Below are positions 53,360-62,327 of a stretch of 64,000 nucleotides of DNA, one piece after another. Position 1 is the stretch's first letter, and each line of letters begins with the position of its first letter. The stretch is from NCBI RefSeq assembly GCF_900143005.1, contig NZ_FRCS01000024.1:1-64000 (forward strand). The letters run 5' to 3'. The notes under the pieces are model-generated. The model had not been told where the DNA came from, did no database searches, and saw only the letters and a program-made list of their open reading frames with translations. Origin of the DNA: Cryptosporangium aurantiacum. Lineage in GTDB: Bacteria > Actinomycetota > Actinomycetes > Mycobacteriales > Cryptosporangiaceae. Both the position numbers and the translations under genes were made by a program.

Positions 53360-54730
53360 CTAGGTGAAGACCTTGCCGGGGTTGAGGATGCCCGCCGGAT
53401 CGAGGGCGTGCTTGACCGCGCGGTGCATCGCCTGGACGGCCGGTGACAGCTCGCGTTCCAGGCCACCCCGCTTCAGCAGCCCGACGCCGTGCTCACCGGT
53501 CACCGTGCCGCCCAGCTCCAGAGCGTCCACGATGATCTGTTCGAACGCGGATTGGGCCCGCACGCGGGCCGCGTCATCACCGGCAGGCGTGAGGATCAGC
53601 GGGTGCAGGTTCCCGTCTCCCGCGTGCGCGACGTTCGCGATGTGGACGTCGTGCCGCGCAGCGGCCGTTTCGATGCGCGCCAGCATCTCCGGCACCGCGG
53701 CCTTCGGGACGCACACGTCCTCGGTGAGCACCGGACCCAGCCGTTCGAGCGCCGGGTAGGCGAGCCGGCGGGCGGCGAACAGCGCGTCGGCCTCCTGCTG
53801 GTCGGTCGACTGCGCCGCCCAGGTCGCGCCCGCGTTCTCGAAGCACGCCAGCATCGTCGCGGCCTCGGTCTCCCCGGCCAGTCCGGGCGCGTCGGTGCGG
53901 CCGAGCAGGACGACGTTCGCGTCCACCGACAGCCCCATGTTCTTCCAGGCGTCGACGGCGGCGAGGCAGTGCCGGTCGACCAGCTCCAGCGCGGACGGGA
54001 TGACCCCGGCCTCGCCGATCGCGCGGACGGCCTCCCCGGCGGCGACCACCGAGGCGAAGTGGCCGGCGACGGTCCGCTCGGGCGCGCGTGCCGGGCGCAG
54101 CCGCACGGTGACCTCGGTGACGACGCCGAGCGTCCCCTCGGATCCGACGATCAGTCCGGCCAGGTCGTATCCGGCGACGCCCTTCGCGGTGCGGCGGCCG
54201 AGCCGGACCAGTTCGCCGGTGCCGGTGACGACCTCCAGCGCGAGCACGTAGTCACGCGTGACGCCGTACTTGACGCAGCACAGCCCGCCGGCGTTCGTCG
54301 CGACGTTGCCGCCGATCGTCGACCACGGTGCGCTCGCCGGGTCCGGCGGGTACCAGAGGCCCTGCGCGGCGCACGCCGTCCGCAGATCGTCGTTGACGAC
54401 GCCGGGCTGCACGACCGCGAGCCGTTCCACCGCGTCGATCTCGACGATCCGGGTCATCTGCTCGGTGGACAGGACGACGCAGCCGTCCAGCGCGTTGGCG
54501 CCGCCGGACAGCCCGGTACCGGCGCCGCGGGGGACCAGCGGCACCCGGTGGCGGAGGCAGGCCCGCACGACCTCCTGCACCTCGGCGCTGGTGCGGGGGC
54601 GCACGACCAGCAGCGGCGCCCCGTACGGTGCCCACTCGGCCTCGTCACGGGAATAGGAGGCCTGGACGTCGGCGTCCTCGATCAGCCGGTCCGGCCCGAG
54701 CAGCGTCCGCAGTTCCTCGACGAGCGTCAC
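53360..54730 (-). CDS. FAD-linked oxidase (GlcD/D-lactate dehydrogenase family)
   Basis: A 456-residue FAD enzyme oxidising a 2-hydroxy acid such as glycolate or D-lactate. Seen are the PCMH FAD site PRGAGTGLSGGANAL and IGGNVATNAGG, GSEGTLGVVTEVTVRLRP, and the C-terminal HAGDGNLHP and TVTGEHGVGL with the family's His. GTG 54730. Divergent from the CPBP gene. The exact substrate is not predictable. Confidence 0.93.
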   Translation of the reverse strand: MTLVEELRTLLGPDRLIEDADVQASYSRDEAEWAPYGAPLLVVRPRTSAEVQEVVRACLRHRVPLVPRGAGTGLSGGANALDGCVVLSTEQMTRIVEIDAVERLAVVQPGVVNDDLRTACAAQGLWYPPDPASAPWSTIGGNVATNAGGLCCVKYGVTRDYVLALEVVTGTGELVRLGRRTAKGVAGYDLAGLIVGSEGTLGVVTEVTVRLRPARAPERTVAGHFASVVAAGEAVRAIGEAGVIPSALELVDRHCLAAVDAWKNMGLSVDANVVLLGRTDAPGLAGETEAATMLACFENAGATWAAQSTDQQEADALFAARRLAYPALERLGPVLTEDVCVPKAAVPEMLARIETAAARHDVHIANVAHAGDGNLHPLILTPAGDDAARVRAQSAFEQIIVDALELGGTVTGEHGVGLLKRGGLERELSPAVQAMHRAVKHALDPAGILNPGKVFT

Positions 54731-54813
54731 GGCCCAAATCTACGGTTAGGTCCACCCGCGAACTCCGGTCAGGTGGAGTGATTGTCGCCGCGCGCGCTGG
54801 TGGGGTGGGACGC

Positions 54814-55602
54814 ATGACGACGCGTGGAGTGCGGTGGTACCTGATCCTCTCGTTCGGACTGTTCTGGGGCTGGATCCTGACGATGTGGGCGACCGGCGTC
54901 TCACTGACCAACCCGCTCGCCCAGTTGCCGGGGGGCTTCGCCCCGGCGATCGCGGCGTTCGTCGTGCGGCGGTACGTGACCAGAGAAGGGTTCGCCGACG
55001 CCCGGTTACGGCTGCGGTGGCGCGCGGCGTGGCGGTATTACGTGCTGGCGTGGCTGGCTCCGATCGGCGTGCTGGCGGTCACCGTGGTGCTCGCGGTGCT
55101 CTTCGCCGGCTACCGGCCGTCCGGGCTCGGGGTGGTTGCCCCGTTCGTGCTGATCGCGCTGGTGGTGCCGCCGATCTTCTTCGGTGAGGAGTTCGGCTGG
55201 CGCAGCTACCTGCAGCAGCGGATCGTCGCCCGCCCGACCGTCGCGGTGCTGGTCACCGGCCTGATCTGGGGCGTCTGGCACTGGCCGCTCGCGTTCACCG
55301 GGTACGCGGACTACGACAACCTGCCGCTGGGGCTGGCCACCTGGACCGTGCACACGCTGCTGATCGGGATCCTGCTGGGTTGGCTGTTCGTCCGGTCGGG
55401 CAGCGTGTGGGTGACGTGCCTCGCGCACGGCTGCTCGAACCTGGTCGGTGGGGTCGGGGCTGAGTTGCTGCTGGTGGACGACGGTGGCATGAGCCGGGCG
55501 GCCGTGGACGGGCTCAGCCTGGTGCCGCTGCTGGCCCTGGCCGCCGTCGTCCTCGGAACGCGCCAGTTCGAGCGGGTGCCGGTCGCCGCCGCGCGAGAAT
55601 GA
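54814..55602 (+). CDS. CPBP family intramembrane metalloprotease
   Basis: A 262-residue membrane protein with about seven helices. The Abi/CPBP motifs are EEFGWRSYL (EExxxR), WGVWHWPLAF (FxxxH-type) and AHGCSN (HxxxN). In bacteria the family is linked to bacteriocin self-immunity and other processing; the substrate here is unknown. ATG 54814 starts the first helix; the longer frame upstream lies in the divergent promoter. Confidence 0.9.
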   Translation: MTTRGVRWYLILSFGLFWGWILTMWATGVSLTNPLAQLPGGFAPAIAAFVVRRYVTREGFADARLRLRWRAAWRYYVLAWLAPIGVLAVTVVLAVLFAGYRPSGLGVVAPFVLIALVVPPIFFGEEFGWRSYLQQRIVARPTVAVLVTGLIWGVWHWPLAFTGYADYDNLPLGLATWTVHTLLIGILLGWLFVRSGSVWVTCLAHGCSNLVGGVGAELLLVDDGGMSRAAVDGLSLVPLLALAAVVLGTRQFERVPVAAARE

Positions 55603-55606
55603 CCGG

Positions 55607-56116
55607 GTGGCATTCAGCTATCCCGAGGTCGGCGCGGTAGCCCGCGGCGAACGCCCGCCCGGGTACGAGCACTTCGCGCACCGTGCGACGCTCGGCGGCT
55701 CCGACCACTTCGCGACCGCGGTGGACGACCTGCTGGCGTGGCGCATGCACAGCCGCTCGGGGGTGGGGGTGACGCCGTCGGCGCCGGAGGCGGCACCGGG
55801 CGTGGTGCTCGTCCAGCGGTTCCGGGTGGGCCCGGTGCTGCTGGTCGCGCCGGTGCGCATCCTCGAGGTTCGGGTGGACGCCGACCGGGCCGTCCTGATC
55901 TACGGGACGCTCCGCGGGCACCCCGAGCAGGGCGAGGAACAGTTCGTGATCGAGCGTCACGCCGACGGGTCGGTGACGCTCACGATCAGCGGCTTCGTGC
56001 GGCCCGCCGCCTGGTACGCCCGCCTGGCCGCGCCGGTGTCCCGCTACGTCCAGCGCTTGATCACCCGCCGGTATCTGCGTGCGCTGCGGGTCAGAGATCC
56101 AGGATCTCGACGGTGA
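55607..56116 (+). CDS. DUF1990 family protein
   Basis: A 169-residue protein starting with GTG 55607, five bases after the CPBP stop. FSYPEVGAVARGERPPGYEHFAH, AWRMHSRSGV and LIYGTLRGHPEQGEEQF are typical DUF1990 strings. Function unknown. The last 26 bases overlap the convergent DUF1905 gene. Confidence 0.85.
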   Translation: MAFSYPEVGAVARGERPPGYEHFAHRATLGGSDHFATAVDDLLAWRMHSRSGVGVTPSAPEAAPGVVLVQRFRVGPVLLVAPVRILEVRVDADRAVLIYGTLRGHPEQGEEQFVIERHADGSVTLTISGFVRPAAWYARLAAPVSRYVQRLITRRYLRALRVRDPGSRR

Positions 56117-56393
56117 CCGAGGCGGTGTCGCCGGCCTCGATGCCCTCGGCGGTGCGGACCGCCCGCTTGATCGGCAACACGTACGCCTGACGTTTGCTGT
56201 CGGGGAAGATCGACGTCGTCCACGTGCTGCCGCCGAGCGTCGCGCGCACCCGCACCGAGCCGAAGCCGCGCGGCGCGCCCGCCGTCAGCTCCTGGATCTC
56301 CTCGGAGCGGTCGCCGGGCAGGCTGACGAACGTCCAGGTTTCGGAACGTCTTGCGTCCCAAATCCAGAGTTCCGCATCGAAGTCCACCTTCAC
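56091..56393 (-). CDS. DUF1905 family protein
   Basis: A 100-residue beta-barrel protein: FDAELWIWDARRSETWTFVSLPGD, GAPRGFGSVRVRATLGGSTW and TSIFPDSKRQAYVLPIKRAVR are the DUF1905 signature strings (quoted in part: FVSLPGD, IFPDSKRQAYVLPIK). GTG 56393 is the family-consistent start; no clear ribosome site. Function unknown. Confidence 0.86.
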   Translation of the reverse strand: MKVDFDAELWIWDARRSETWTFVSLPGDRSEEIQELTAGAPRGFGSVRVRATLGGSTWTTSIFPDSKRQAYVLPIKRAVRTAEGIEAGDTASVTVEILDL

Positions 56394-56443
56394 AACGGCA
56401 GCATCGCACCACGGTGTGACAGTTCCGGAAGGGGTGACTGCGG

Positions 56444-57460
56444 ATGACGCTCGCGCTCGACGTGATGCTGTCCGATTCGGTGGTGGACGCGGCGGACCGC
56501 GCCCGTGCACTCGAACGGGCGGGCGTGGACGGCGTGTTCACGTTCGAGAACTCGCACGACCTGTTCTTTCCCCTGGTCGCGGCGGCGCCCGTGTGCTCGC
56601 TCGACCTGATGACGAACGTCGCGATCGCGTTCCCGCGCAGCCCGCTGCACCTGGCGCACGCCGCCTACGACCTGCACCTGCTGTCGCGCGGGCGGTTCCG
56701 GCTCGGGCTCGGCTCGCAGGTTCGCGCGCACGTCGAGAAGCGGTACGGGGCTCAGTGGGGGCGGCCGGTGGAGCACATGCGCGAGTGGGTGAGCGCGACG
56801 AAGGCGATCCTCGAGAGCTGGCAGAACCGCACCCGCCTGGACTTCCGCGGCGAGTACACCCGGCACACGCTGATGACGCCGACGTTCGACCCGGGGCCCA
56901 ACCCGTACGGCGTCCCGAAGGTGCTGGTCGGTGCGCTCGGGCCGCGGATGAACCGGATGGCGGCCGAAGTCGCGGACGGTGTGCTGGTGATGCCGTTCAA
57001 CAGCGGCAAGCACATGAGCGAGCGGACGCTGCCCGCGATCCGGGACGGGCTGGCCGCGGCCGGGCGGAAGCGGGACGACATCGAGATCACCGCCGAGGTG
57101 ATCGTCGGGGTGGGCCGCACCGACGAGGAACTCGCGGCGGCGCGAGGGGTGCGTGGCCTGCTCGCGTTCTACGGTTCGACTCCCGCGTACCGGGCCGTGC
57201 TGGACGTCGAGGGCTGGGGCGACGTGCAGCCCGAGCTGAACGTCCGCTCCAAGCGGGGGGAGTGGGACCGGATGGCCGAGCTGGTCACCGACGAGATGGT
57301 CGACACGCTGGCCGTGTGCGGCACGCCGGACCAGGTCGCCGCCGAGATCGTCGCGCGGTACGGGGAGTGCGACCGGGTGTGCGCGTACTTCCCCGGCTAC
57401 CAAGCGGGCGACGACCTGATCGCCGATCTCGCCGAGGCCCTGAAGAGCGCGTCACACTGA
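56444..57460 (+). CDS. LLM class F420-dependent oxidoreductase (TIGR03617-like)
   Basis: A 338-residue luciferase-like enzyme that would use F420. MTNVAIAFPRSPLHLAHAAYDLHLLSRGRFRLGLGSQV is the TIM-barrel core (quoted in part: TNVAIAFPRSP, GRFRLGLGSQ), with PKVLVGALGPRMNRMAAEVADGV. The 3' part is regular. Start ATG 56444. Substrate unknown. Two hairpins follow before the convergent glycosyltransferase. Confidence 0.9.
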   Translation: MTLALDVMLSDSVVDAADRARALERAGVDGVFTFENSHDLFFPLVAAAPVCSLDLMTNVAIAFPRSPLHLAHAAYDLHLLSRGRFRLGLGSQVRAHVEKRYGAQWGRPVEHMREWVSATKAILESWQNRTRLDFRGEYTRHTLMTPTFDPGPNPYGVPKVLVGALGPRMNRMAAEVADGVLVMPFNSGKHMSERTLPAIRDGLAAAGRKRDDIEITAEVIVGVGRTDEELAAARGVRGLLAFYGSTPAYRAVLDVEGWGDVQPELNVRSKRGEWDRMAELVTDEMVDTLAVCGTPDQVAAEIVARYGECDRVCAYFPGYQAGDDLIADLAEALKSASH

Positions 57461-57627
57461 GCGAGCAACCCGGCTCAGCCGCTGAGATCGGACCCAGGGC
57501 GAAAATGCGGGATCGGTTTCCAGTGAGTGGACGCGTCTCGCTGGGTGGGACCGCGGGTCCGAAATCCGCTAGCGGCGCGCCCGAGCTTGCCCGCGCGTTC
57601 TCTGGGGTGGGCGCCGCTCCTCACCGG

Positions 57628-57707
57628 ATGGATGTGGCCGTTTCCGTGTTGCGCGGAGTGTGGTTGCGGCGGATTCAGTGTCCTGGCACGGAAACCGCCA
57701 CAACCAT
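57628..57707. repeat. 21-bp inverted repeat with 38-base loop
   Basis: ATGGATGTGGCCGTTTCCGTG at 57628-57648 is matched by its near-complement at 57687-57707 (two mismatches). The loop is 38 bases. Terminator or relic mobile element, undetermined. Confidence 0.7.
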
Positions 57708-57727
57708 GAGGCGAGGTAGTCGGAGCG

Positions 57728-57759
57728 CGAAGGAGACCCGCGGTTGCGGGCCCCCTTCG
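57728..57759 (-). terminator. U-less hairpin after glycosyltransferase gene
   Basis: 14-bp arms CGAAGGAGACCCGC and GCGGGCCCCCTTCG (two mismatches) around GGTT, 10 bp past the stop of the minus-strand glycosyltransferase gene. Confidence 0.65.
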
Positions 57760-57769
57760 GGGTGCGGTG

Positions 57770-59941
57770 TTACGACTCGGTCGTGCCCGAGCCGGACTGC
57801 GTCAGGTCGTAGAGGGTGACGCCGTCGACGGTGGTCGCGGTGAAGTTCTGCTCGACCCACTGGGCGATCTGGCTCGACGTCCCGGTGTCGCCGGAGCCGC
57901 CGAAGCCCATGCCGCTACCGGCGATGTAGTAGTGGATCGTGCCCGCCCGGACGTAGGCCTGGAACGCGGCCAGCGTCGGCGTCGGGTCGGTGCCGTTGAA
58001 GCCGCCGATCGCCATCACCGGGTCGCCGGTCGCCAGCTGGTATCCGGACGCCGCGTTCGAGCCGACGGTCGCGGCGACCCAGGTGTAGCGGTCGGCGTCC
58101 TTGTCGAGCAGCGCGGTGAGCTCGGCGCTCGGCGTGCTGCCGGAGAGGAGGCTGCCGCCGCCGCGGTTGCCACCGCCCATCGAGAACCCGCCCTGCGGCC
58201 CGTTCCCCTGCGAGCCGTTGCCCAGCTGCCCGCCGGGCGCTTGCCCGCCGGGAGCCTGCCCACCTGGAGCCTGCCCGCCGGGAGCCTGCCCACCTGGAGC
58301 CTGCCCGCCCGGCGCCTGCTGCCCGCCGGGCGCTTGGCCACCTGGGGCCTGGCCGCCGGGCGCCTGCTGGCCGCCGCGGAATTGGCCGCCTCCCTGGCGT
58401 CCGCCAAAATTGCCGAAACCACCGCTGGGGCCCGCACTCGGGATCGCACCGGAGTGCGGTTCGGACGCGGTCTGCACGGCGTACGCGGCGGGAGCCGCGA
58501 CGCCGAGCGCGAGCGCGAGCGCGGCCATCCCGACCGCCACCCGCCGCGCCAGGCGCGGGGTGAACGCGAGCCCGACCGCGACGACCAGCCCACCGACCAG
58601 GACGACCCACCGCAGCCACGGCTGCCAGTCGGCGCGGCCGAGCAGCACGAACGCCCAGATCGCGGTGGCGCCCAGGGTGACGGCCAGCACCGCGCGGGCC
58701 GCGTCCTCGCCGCGCAGCGTCCACACCGACACCGCACCGATGCCGACCACCGCACCGATCGCCGGCGCGAGCGCCACCGTGTAGTACGGGTGGATGATGC
58801 CCTGCATGTAGCTGAAGACCAGTCCGGTGACGACCAGCCAGCCGCCCCAGAGCAGCATCGCCGCCCGGGTCCGGTCGGTGCGGGGCGCACGGGCCGTGAA
58901 CCCCAGAACGGCCACCAGCAGGATCAGCGCGGCCGGGATCAGCCAGCTCGCCTGGGTGCCGAACTCCGCGTTGAACAGTCGCAGCAAGCCGGTCTCGCCC
59001 CAGGATCCGGCGCCACCGCCACCTGGTGTGACGCTGCCGGCTTCGTCGCCGTTGAGCCGGCCCAGGCCGTTGTAGCCGAACATCAGGTCCAGGACGCTGT
59101 TGGTCTGCGAGCCGCCGATGTACGGGCGGCTGTCGGCGGGCCACAGCTCCGCGATCAGCACCCACCAGCCGGCGCCCACGATCAAGGCCCCGAGAGCGAT
59201 CACGAGCTGGACGAGGCGCCGCCGCACCGACGTCGGCGCCACGACCAGGTACACCAGGCCGAGCACCGGCACGATCAGGAACGCCTGCAGCATCTTCGTC
59301 AGGAAGCCGACGCCGATCAGCAGCCCGGCCAGCGCGAGCCAGCGGGTGCCTGCCCGCACCGCGGCCTGCTCGATCGCGCGCATCGTCGCGTAGACGGCGC
59401 CGATCAGCAGCAGGACGAGCAGCGCGTCCGGGTTGTTGAACCGGAACATCAGCGTGGCGATCGGCGTCAGCGCCAGCACCGCACCGGCGATCAGGCCGGC
59501 GACCGGCCCGGACCAGCGCCGCACCGCCAGGTACAGCAGACCGACCGACGCAACGCCTTCCAGCGCCTGCGGCACCAGGATGCTCCAGGCGTTGACGCCG
59601 AAGATGCGGGCCGAGATCTCCATGACCCAGAGCGCGGCGGGCGTCTTGTCGACCGTGATGAAGTTCGACGCGTCCGAGGAGCCGAAGAAGAACGCCTTCC
59701 AGCTCTCGGTGCCCGCCTGGACGGCCGCCGAGTAGAAGCTGTTCGCCCAGCCGGACGAGCCGAGGTCCCAGAGGTAGAGCACGGCGGTGCCGGCGAGCAG
59801 CACGAGCAGCGCGGGACGGATCCAGCGCGGGTCCTCCTCGCGGCCACGGTAGAGCCGGGAGAACCGGCCGGCCGGTTTCGCCGGCGCGCTGTCGAGTACC
59901 TCGCCGTCGATCGCGGGCGGAGGTGTGGTCAGAGCGGTCAT
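57770..59941 (-). CDS. GT39-like membrane glycosyltransferase (YkcB/ArnT type)
   Basis: A 723-residue protein with about twelve membrane helices. WANSFYSAAVQAGTESW and FFGSSDASNFITVDKTP with the early Asp mark the ArnT/PMT-like active-site region. After the helices is a Gly/Gln-rich linker with nine APGGQ pentapeptides (58229-58370) and a small C-terminal domain (YTWVAATVGSNAASGYQLA). It should use the polyprenyl-phosphate sugar made by the GT2 partner downstream in the operon (ATGA overlap; ATG 59941). The transferred sugar is unknown. Confidence 0.9.
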   Translation of the reverse strand: MTALTTPPPAIDGEVLDSAPAKPAGRFSRLYRGREEDPRWIRPALLVLLAGTAVLYLWDLGSSGWANSFYSAAVQAGTESWKAFFFGSSDASNFITVDKTPAALWVMEISARIFGVNAWSILVPQALEGVASVGLLYLAVRRWSGPVAGLIAGAVLALTPIATLMFRFNNPDALLVLLLIGAVYATMRAIEQAAVRAGTRWLALAGLLIGVGFLTKMLQAFLIVPVLGLVYLVVAPTSVRRRLVQLVIALGALIVGAGWWVLIAELWPADSRPYIGGSQTNSVLDLMFGYNGLGRLNGDEAGSVTPGGGGAGSWGETGLLRLFNAEFGTQASWLIPAALILLVAVLGFTARAPRTDRTRAAMLLWGGWLVVTGLVFSYMQGIIHPYYTVALAPAIGAVVGIGAVSVWTLRGEDAARAVLAVTLGATAIWAFVLLGRADWQPWLRWVVLVGGLVVAVGLAFTPRLARRVAVGMAALALALGVAAPAAYAVQTASEPHSGAIPSAGPSGGFGNFGGRQGGGQFRGGQQAPGGQAPGGQAPGGQQAPGGQAPGGQAPGGQAPGGQAPGGQAPGGQLGNGSQGNGPQGGFSMGGGNRGGGSLLSGSTPSAELTALLDKDADRYTWVAATVGSNAASGYQLATGDPVMAIGGFNGTDPTPTLAAFQAYVRAGTIHYYIAGSGMGFGGSGDTGTSSQIAQWVEQNFTATTVDGVTLYDLTQSGSGTTES
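58229..58370 (-). repeat. Tandem repeats encoding APGGQ
   Basis: 15-bp degenerate units encode nine Ala-Pro-Gly-Gly-Gln pentapeptides, with two extra Gln, in the exported linker of the glycosyltransferase. Confidence 0.92.
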
Positions 59942-61290
59942 CGCTGTTCCTGTTTCGGGGACGTACGGCGCGGGTGGAACACCCACGCGCGGAAGAGGAG
60001 GAAGCGCAGCACGGTCGCGGCGAGGTTCGCGCAGATCAGGACCGCCAGTTCGACGCCCTTGCCCGGCGAGCTGACCAGCGCGTGCAGCAGCGAGAGCGCC
60101 CCGGTGGTGAGCACCAGCCCCAGGCCGAACACGAGCAGCCCTTCGAAGTGCTGCCGCCCCCGGCGACCGGCGCCCCGCACCCCGAACGTCAGCCGCCGGT
60201 TCGCGGCGGTGTTCGCGATCGCGGTGGCCAGCAGCGCGAGCAGGTTCGCGGCGAACGCGCCGAGCACGCCCCGGAGCAGCACGTACAGCACCAGGTACGC
60301 CAGCGTGCTGGCCACCCCGACGCCGCCGAACCGGATCAGCTGCCGGACCAGTCCACTCTCGACGCCCGGGGCCACCTCGGGAGCGTTGCGGCCGAGCTCG
60401 GAGCGCAGAGTGGCCAGCGGTAGCGAGCCGGTCGCCAACCCACGCGCCAGCCGCGCCACCCCGCGCAGGTCGGCGACCGCGGTGGCGACGATGTCGACCC
60501 GGCTGTCCGGATCGTCCACCCAGTCGACCGGCACCTCGTGGATCCGCAGCCCGGCCCGCTCGGCCAGCACCAGCATCTCGGTGTCGAAGAACCAGCCGGT
60601 GTCCTCCACCAGCGGCAGCAGCCGCTCGGCCACGTCACGCCGGATCGCCTTGAACCCGCACTGCGCGTCGGAGAAGCCCGCTTGCAGCGTGCCGCGCAGG
60701 ATCAGGTTGTAGCACCGGGAGATGACCTCGCGTTTCGCGCCGCGCACCACCCGGGACGCGCGGGACAGCCGGGTGCCTATCGCCAGGTCGGAGTGGCCGG
60801 AGATCAGCGGCGCCACCAGCGGCAACAGCGCCGCCAGATCGGTGGACAGGTCGACGTCCATATAGGCGAGGATCGGAGCGTCGGAGCCGGACCAGACCGC
60901 CTTCAGCGCCCGGCCGCGACCCTTCTGCGGCAGGTGCGCGACGGCCACGCCGGGGAGCTGACCGGTCAGCCGGCGGGCGATCGCGTAGGTGCCGTCGGTG
61001 CTGGCGTTGTCGGCGATCGTGATCCGGAACGGGTAGGGGAACGTCGCGGTGAGGTGGGCGTGCAGCCGCCGCACCGATCCTTCGATGTCCTTCTCCTCGT
61101 TGTAGACCGGGATCACCACGTCGAGCACGGCCCGGCCGGCCGCGGCCGCGGCCCGCACGGCGTCACCTGGGTCGGTCGCGGAGCGGGGCGCCTCCGTCGT
61201 TTCTGCGGACGCCGGGCCGGGGGCCACCGCGGCGACGGCTCCACCGGGATTCGCGTCGGGGTTCTCCCCGTCGAGGGTCGCGATCGTCAT
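59938..61290 (-). CDS. GT2 polyprenyl-phosphate glycosyltransferase fused to GtrA domain
   Basis: A 450-residue fusion. Residues 55-300 are a GT2 (dolichyl-phosphate-glucosyltransferase-type) domain with DVVIPVYNEEKDI, ADNASTDGT, YMDVDLSTD and GFSDAQCGFKAI. Residues 310-440 are a four-helix GtrA domain with IRFGGVGVASTLAYL and NRRLTFGVR. It makes and flips a polyprenyl-linked sugar for the GT39-like enzyme. The stop overlaps the next start (ATGA), so operon-coupled. Start ATG 61290 gives a disordered Ala/Pro head. Confidence 0.93.
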   Translation of the reverse strand: MTIATLDGENPDANPGGAVAAVAPGPASAETTEAPRSATDPGDAVRAAAAAGRAVLDVVIPVYNEEKDIEGSVRRLHAHLTATFPYPFRITIADNASTDGTYAIARRLTGQLPGVAVAHLPQKGRGRALKAVWSGSDAPILAYMDVDLSTDLAALLPLVAPLISGHSDLAIGTRLSRASRVVRGAKREVISRCYNLILRGTLQAGFSDAQCGFKAIRRDVAERLLPLVEDTGWFFDTEMLVLAERAGLRIHEVPVDWVDDPDSRVDIVATAVADLRGVARLARGLATGSLPLATLRSELGRNAPEVAPGVESGLVRQLIRFGGVGVASTLAYLVLYVLLRGVLGAFAANLLALLATAIANTAANRRLTFGVRGAGRRGRQHFEGLLVFGLGLVLTTGALSLLHALVSSPGKGVELAVLICANLAATVLRFLLFRAWVFHPRRTSPKQEQR

Positions 61291-61387
61291 GCCCTGACCT
61301 TCGACGGGAGACCTGTCGACGCGATGGGGGAGAGCTGTAGGCGAGCTGTGAAGGGTGTTCGGTGCAACCAGACTTCTACTATTCCAC

Positions 61388-61413
61388 TAGTACTTTAAGT
61401 GCTACGGTCGTAG
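61388..61413 (+). promoter_or_regulatory. Inverted repeats upstream of ABC/GntR operon, candidate operator
   Basis: TAGTACTTTAAGTGCTA (61388-61404) is a palindrome with one mismatch, and CTACGGTCGTAG (61402-61413) is a second one with 5-bp arms. The stretch 61370-61420 is unusually A/T-rich. It lies 33 bp upstream of the ABC ATPase start, fitting a site for the operon's own GntR regulator. Confidence 0.55.
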
Positions 61414-61445
61414 TAGTTGTCGGGGGCGACTCGAGGAGGCTGCGT

Positions 61446-62327
61446 ATGACCGCGGTGCTCGACGCGACGGGGCTGGGCAAGCGGTACGGCCGCCGTCGGT
61501 GGGGCTTACGGAACTGTTCGTTCGCGATACCGCCGGGCCGGGTGGTGGCGCTCGTGGGTGCGAACGGTGCCGGAAAGTCCACGTTGCTCCGGTTGATCGC
61601 CGGGCTCACCCGTCCGACCGAGGGCGTCGTCCGGATCGACGGAGTACCGACGCACCGCCGCGAGGCACTCGCCCGCGTCGCATACGTCGGGCAGACCAAG
61701 CCGCTCTACGACGGCTTCACGGTCGCGGAGATGATCCGGTTCGGGGCGGTCACGAACCCGGCGTTCGACCAGCCCGGCACCGCCGATCGGCTCCGCGACC
61801 TGGGGATACCGCTGGAGCGCTCGGTCGGCCGCCTGTCCGGCGGTCAGCGCACCCAGGTGGCGATCGCGCTGGCGCTCGGCAAACGCGCGGACGTCGTCCT
61901 GCTCGACGAGCCGATGGCCGACCTCGATCCGCTGGCGCGCCCGGCGCTGCTCGGCGAGCTGATGGCGACGGTGGAGGAGCACGGCTGCACGGTCGTGCTC
62001 TCCTCGCACGCGCTGACCGAGCTCGCCGACGTGTGCGACTCGCTGCTGCTGGTGAACGACGGGGGGCTCCAGGTCGCGGGGCTGATCGACGACCTGGTGA
62101 CCGGCCACCGCCTGCTGGTCGGTCCGGTCGAGGCCTACGCGGGCACCGCCGGGGTCGTCTCGGCCCGGACGACCGAGCGCCAGGCGACGGCCCTGGTCCA
62201 GTGGCGCGACGAGCCGGTCGACCCGAGGTGGGCCGTGCACCCGGTGACGCTCTCCGACGTCGTCCTCGGCTACCTGCGCAGCCCGGACGCGACGGTCGCG
62301 GCGCGTCCGCGCCAGGTGCCGGCATGA
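61446..62327 (+). CDS. ABC transporter ATP-binding protein (YtrB type)
   Basis: A 293-residue ATPase. Walker A GANGAGKST, signature LSGGQRTQV, Walker B LLDEPMADLDPLARP, and SSHALTEL. ATG 61446 follows GAGGAGG; the longer upstream frame is rejected. The operon continues with two membrane proteins and a GntR regulator, all overlapping, like the Bacillus ytr arrangement for cell-envelope-stress ABC systems. Cargo unknown. Confidence 0.92.
   Translation: MTAVLDATGLGKRYGRRRWGLRNCSFAIPPGRVVALVGANGAGKSTLLRLIAGLTRPTEGVVRIDGVPTHRREALARVAYVGQTKPLYDGFTVAEMIRFGAVTNPAFDQPGTADRLRDLGIPLERSVGRLSGGQRTQVAIALALGKRADVVLLDEPMADLDPLARPALLGELMATVEEHGCTVVLSSHALTELADVCDSLLLVNDGGLQVAGLIDDLVTGHRLLVGPVEAYAGTAGVVSARTTERQATALVQWRDEPVDPRWAVHPVTLSDVVLGYLRSPDATVAARPRQVPA

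Larger units (their letters stand above)
57461..57769. other. Intergenic region with two hairpin elements
   Basis: About 310 bases between the convergent LLM and glycosyltransferase genes. It holds a long-looped inverted repeat at 57628-57707 and a compact hairpin at 57728-57759. I see no gene. Confidence 0.6.

Noticed and set aside
57767-60712. 981-codon plus-strand open frame
   Set aside because: Antisense to the two glycosyltransferase genes, low complexity and no start signal.
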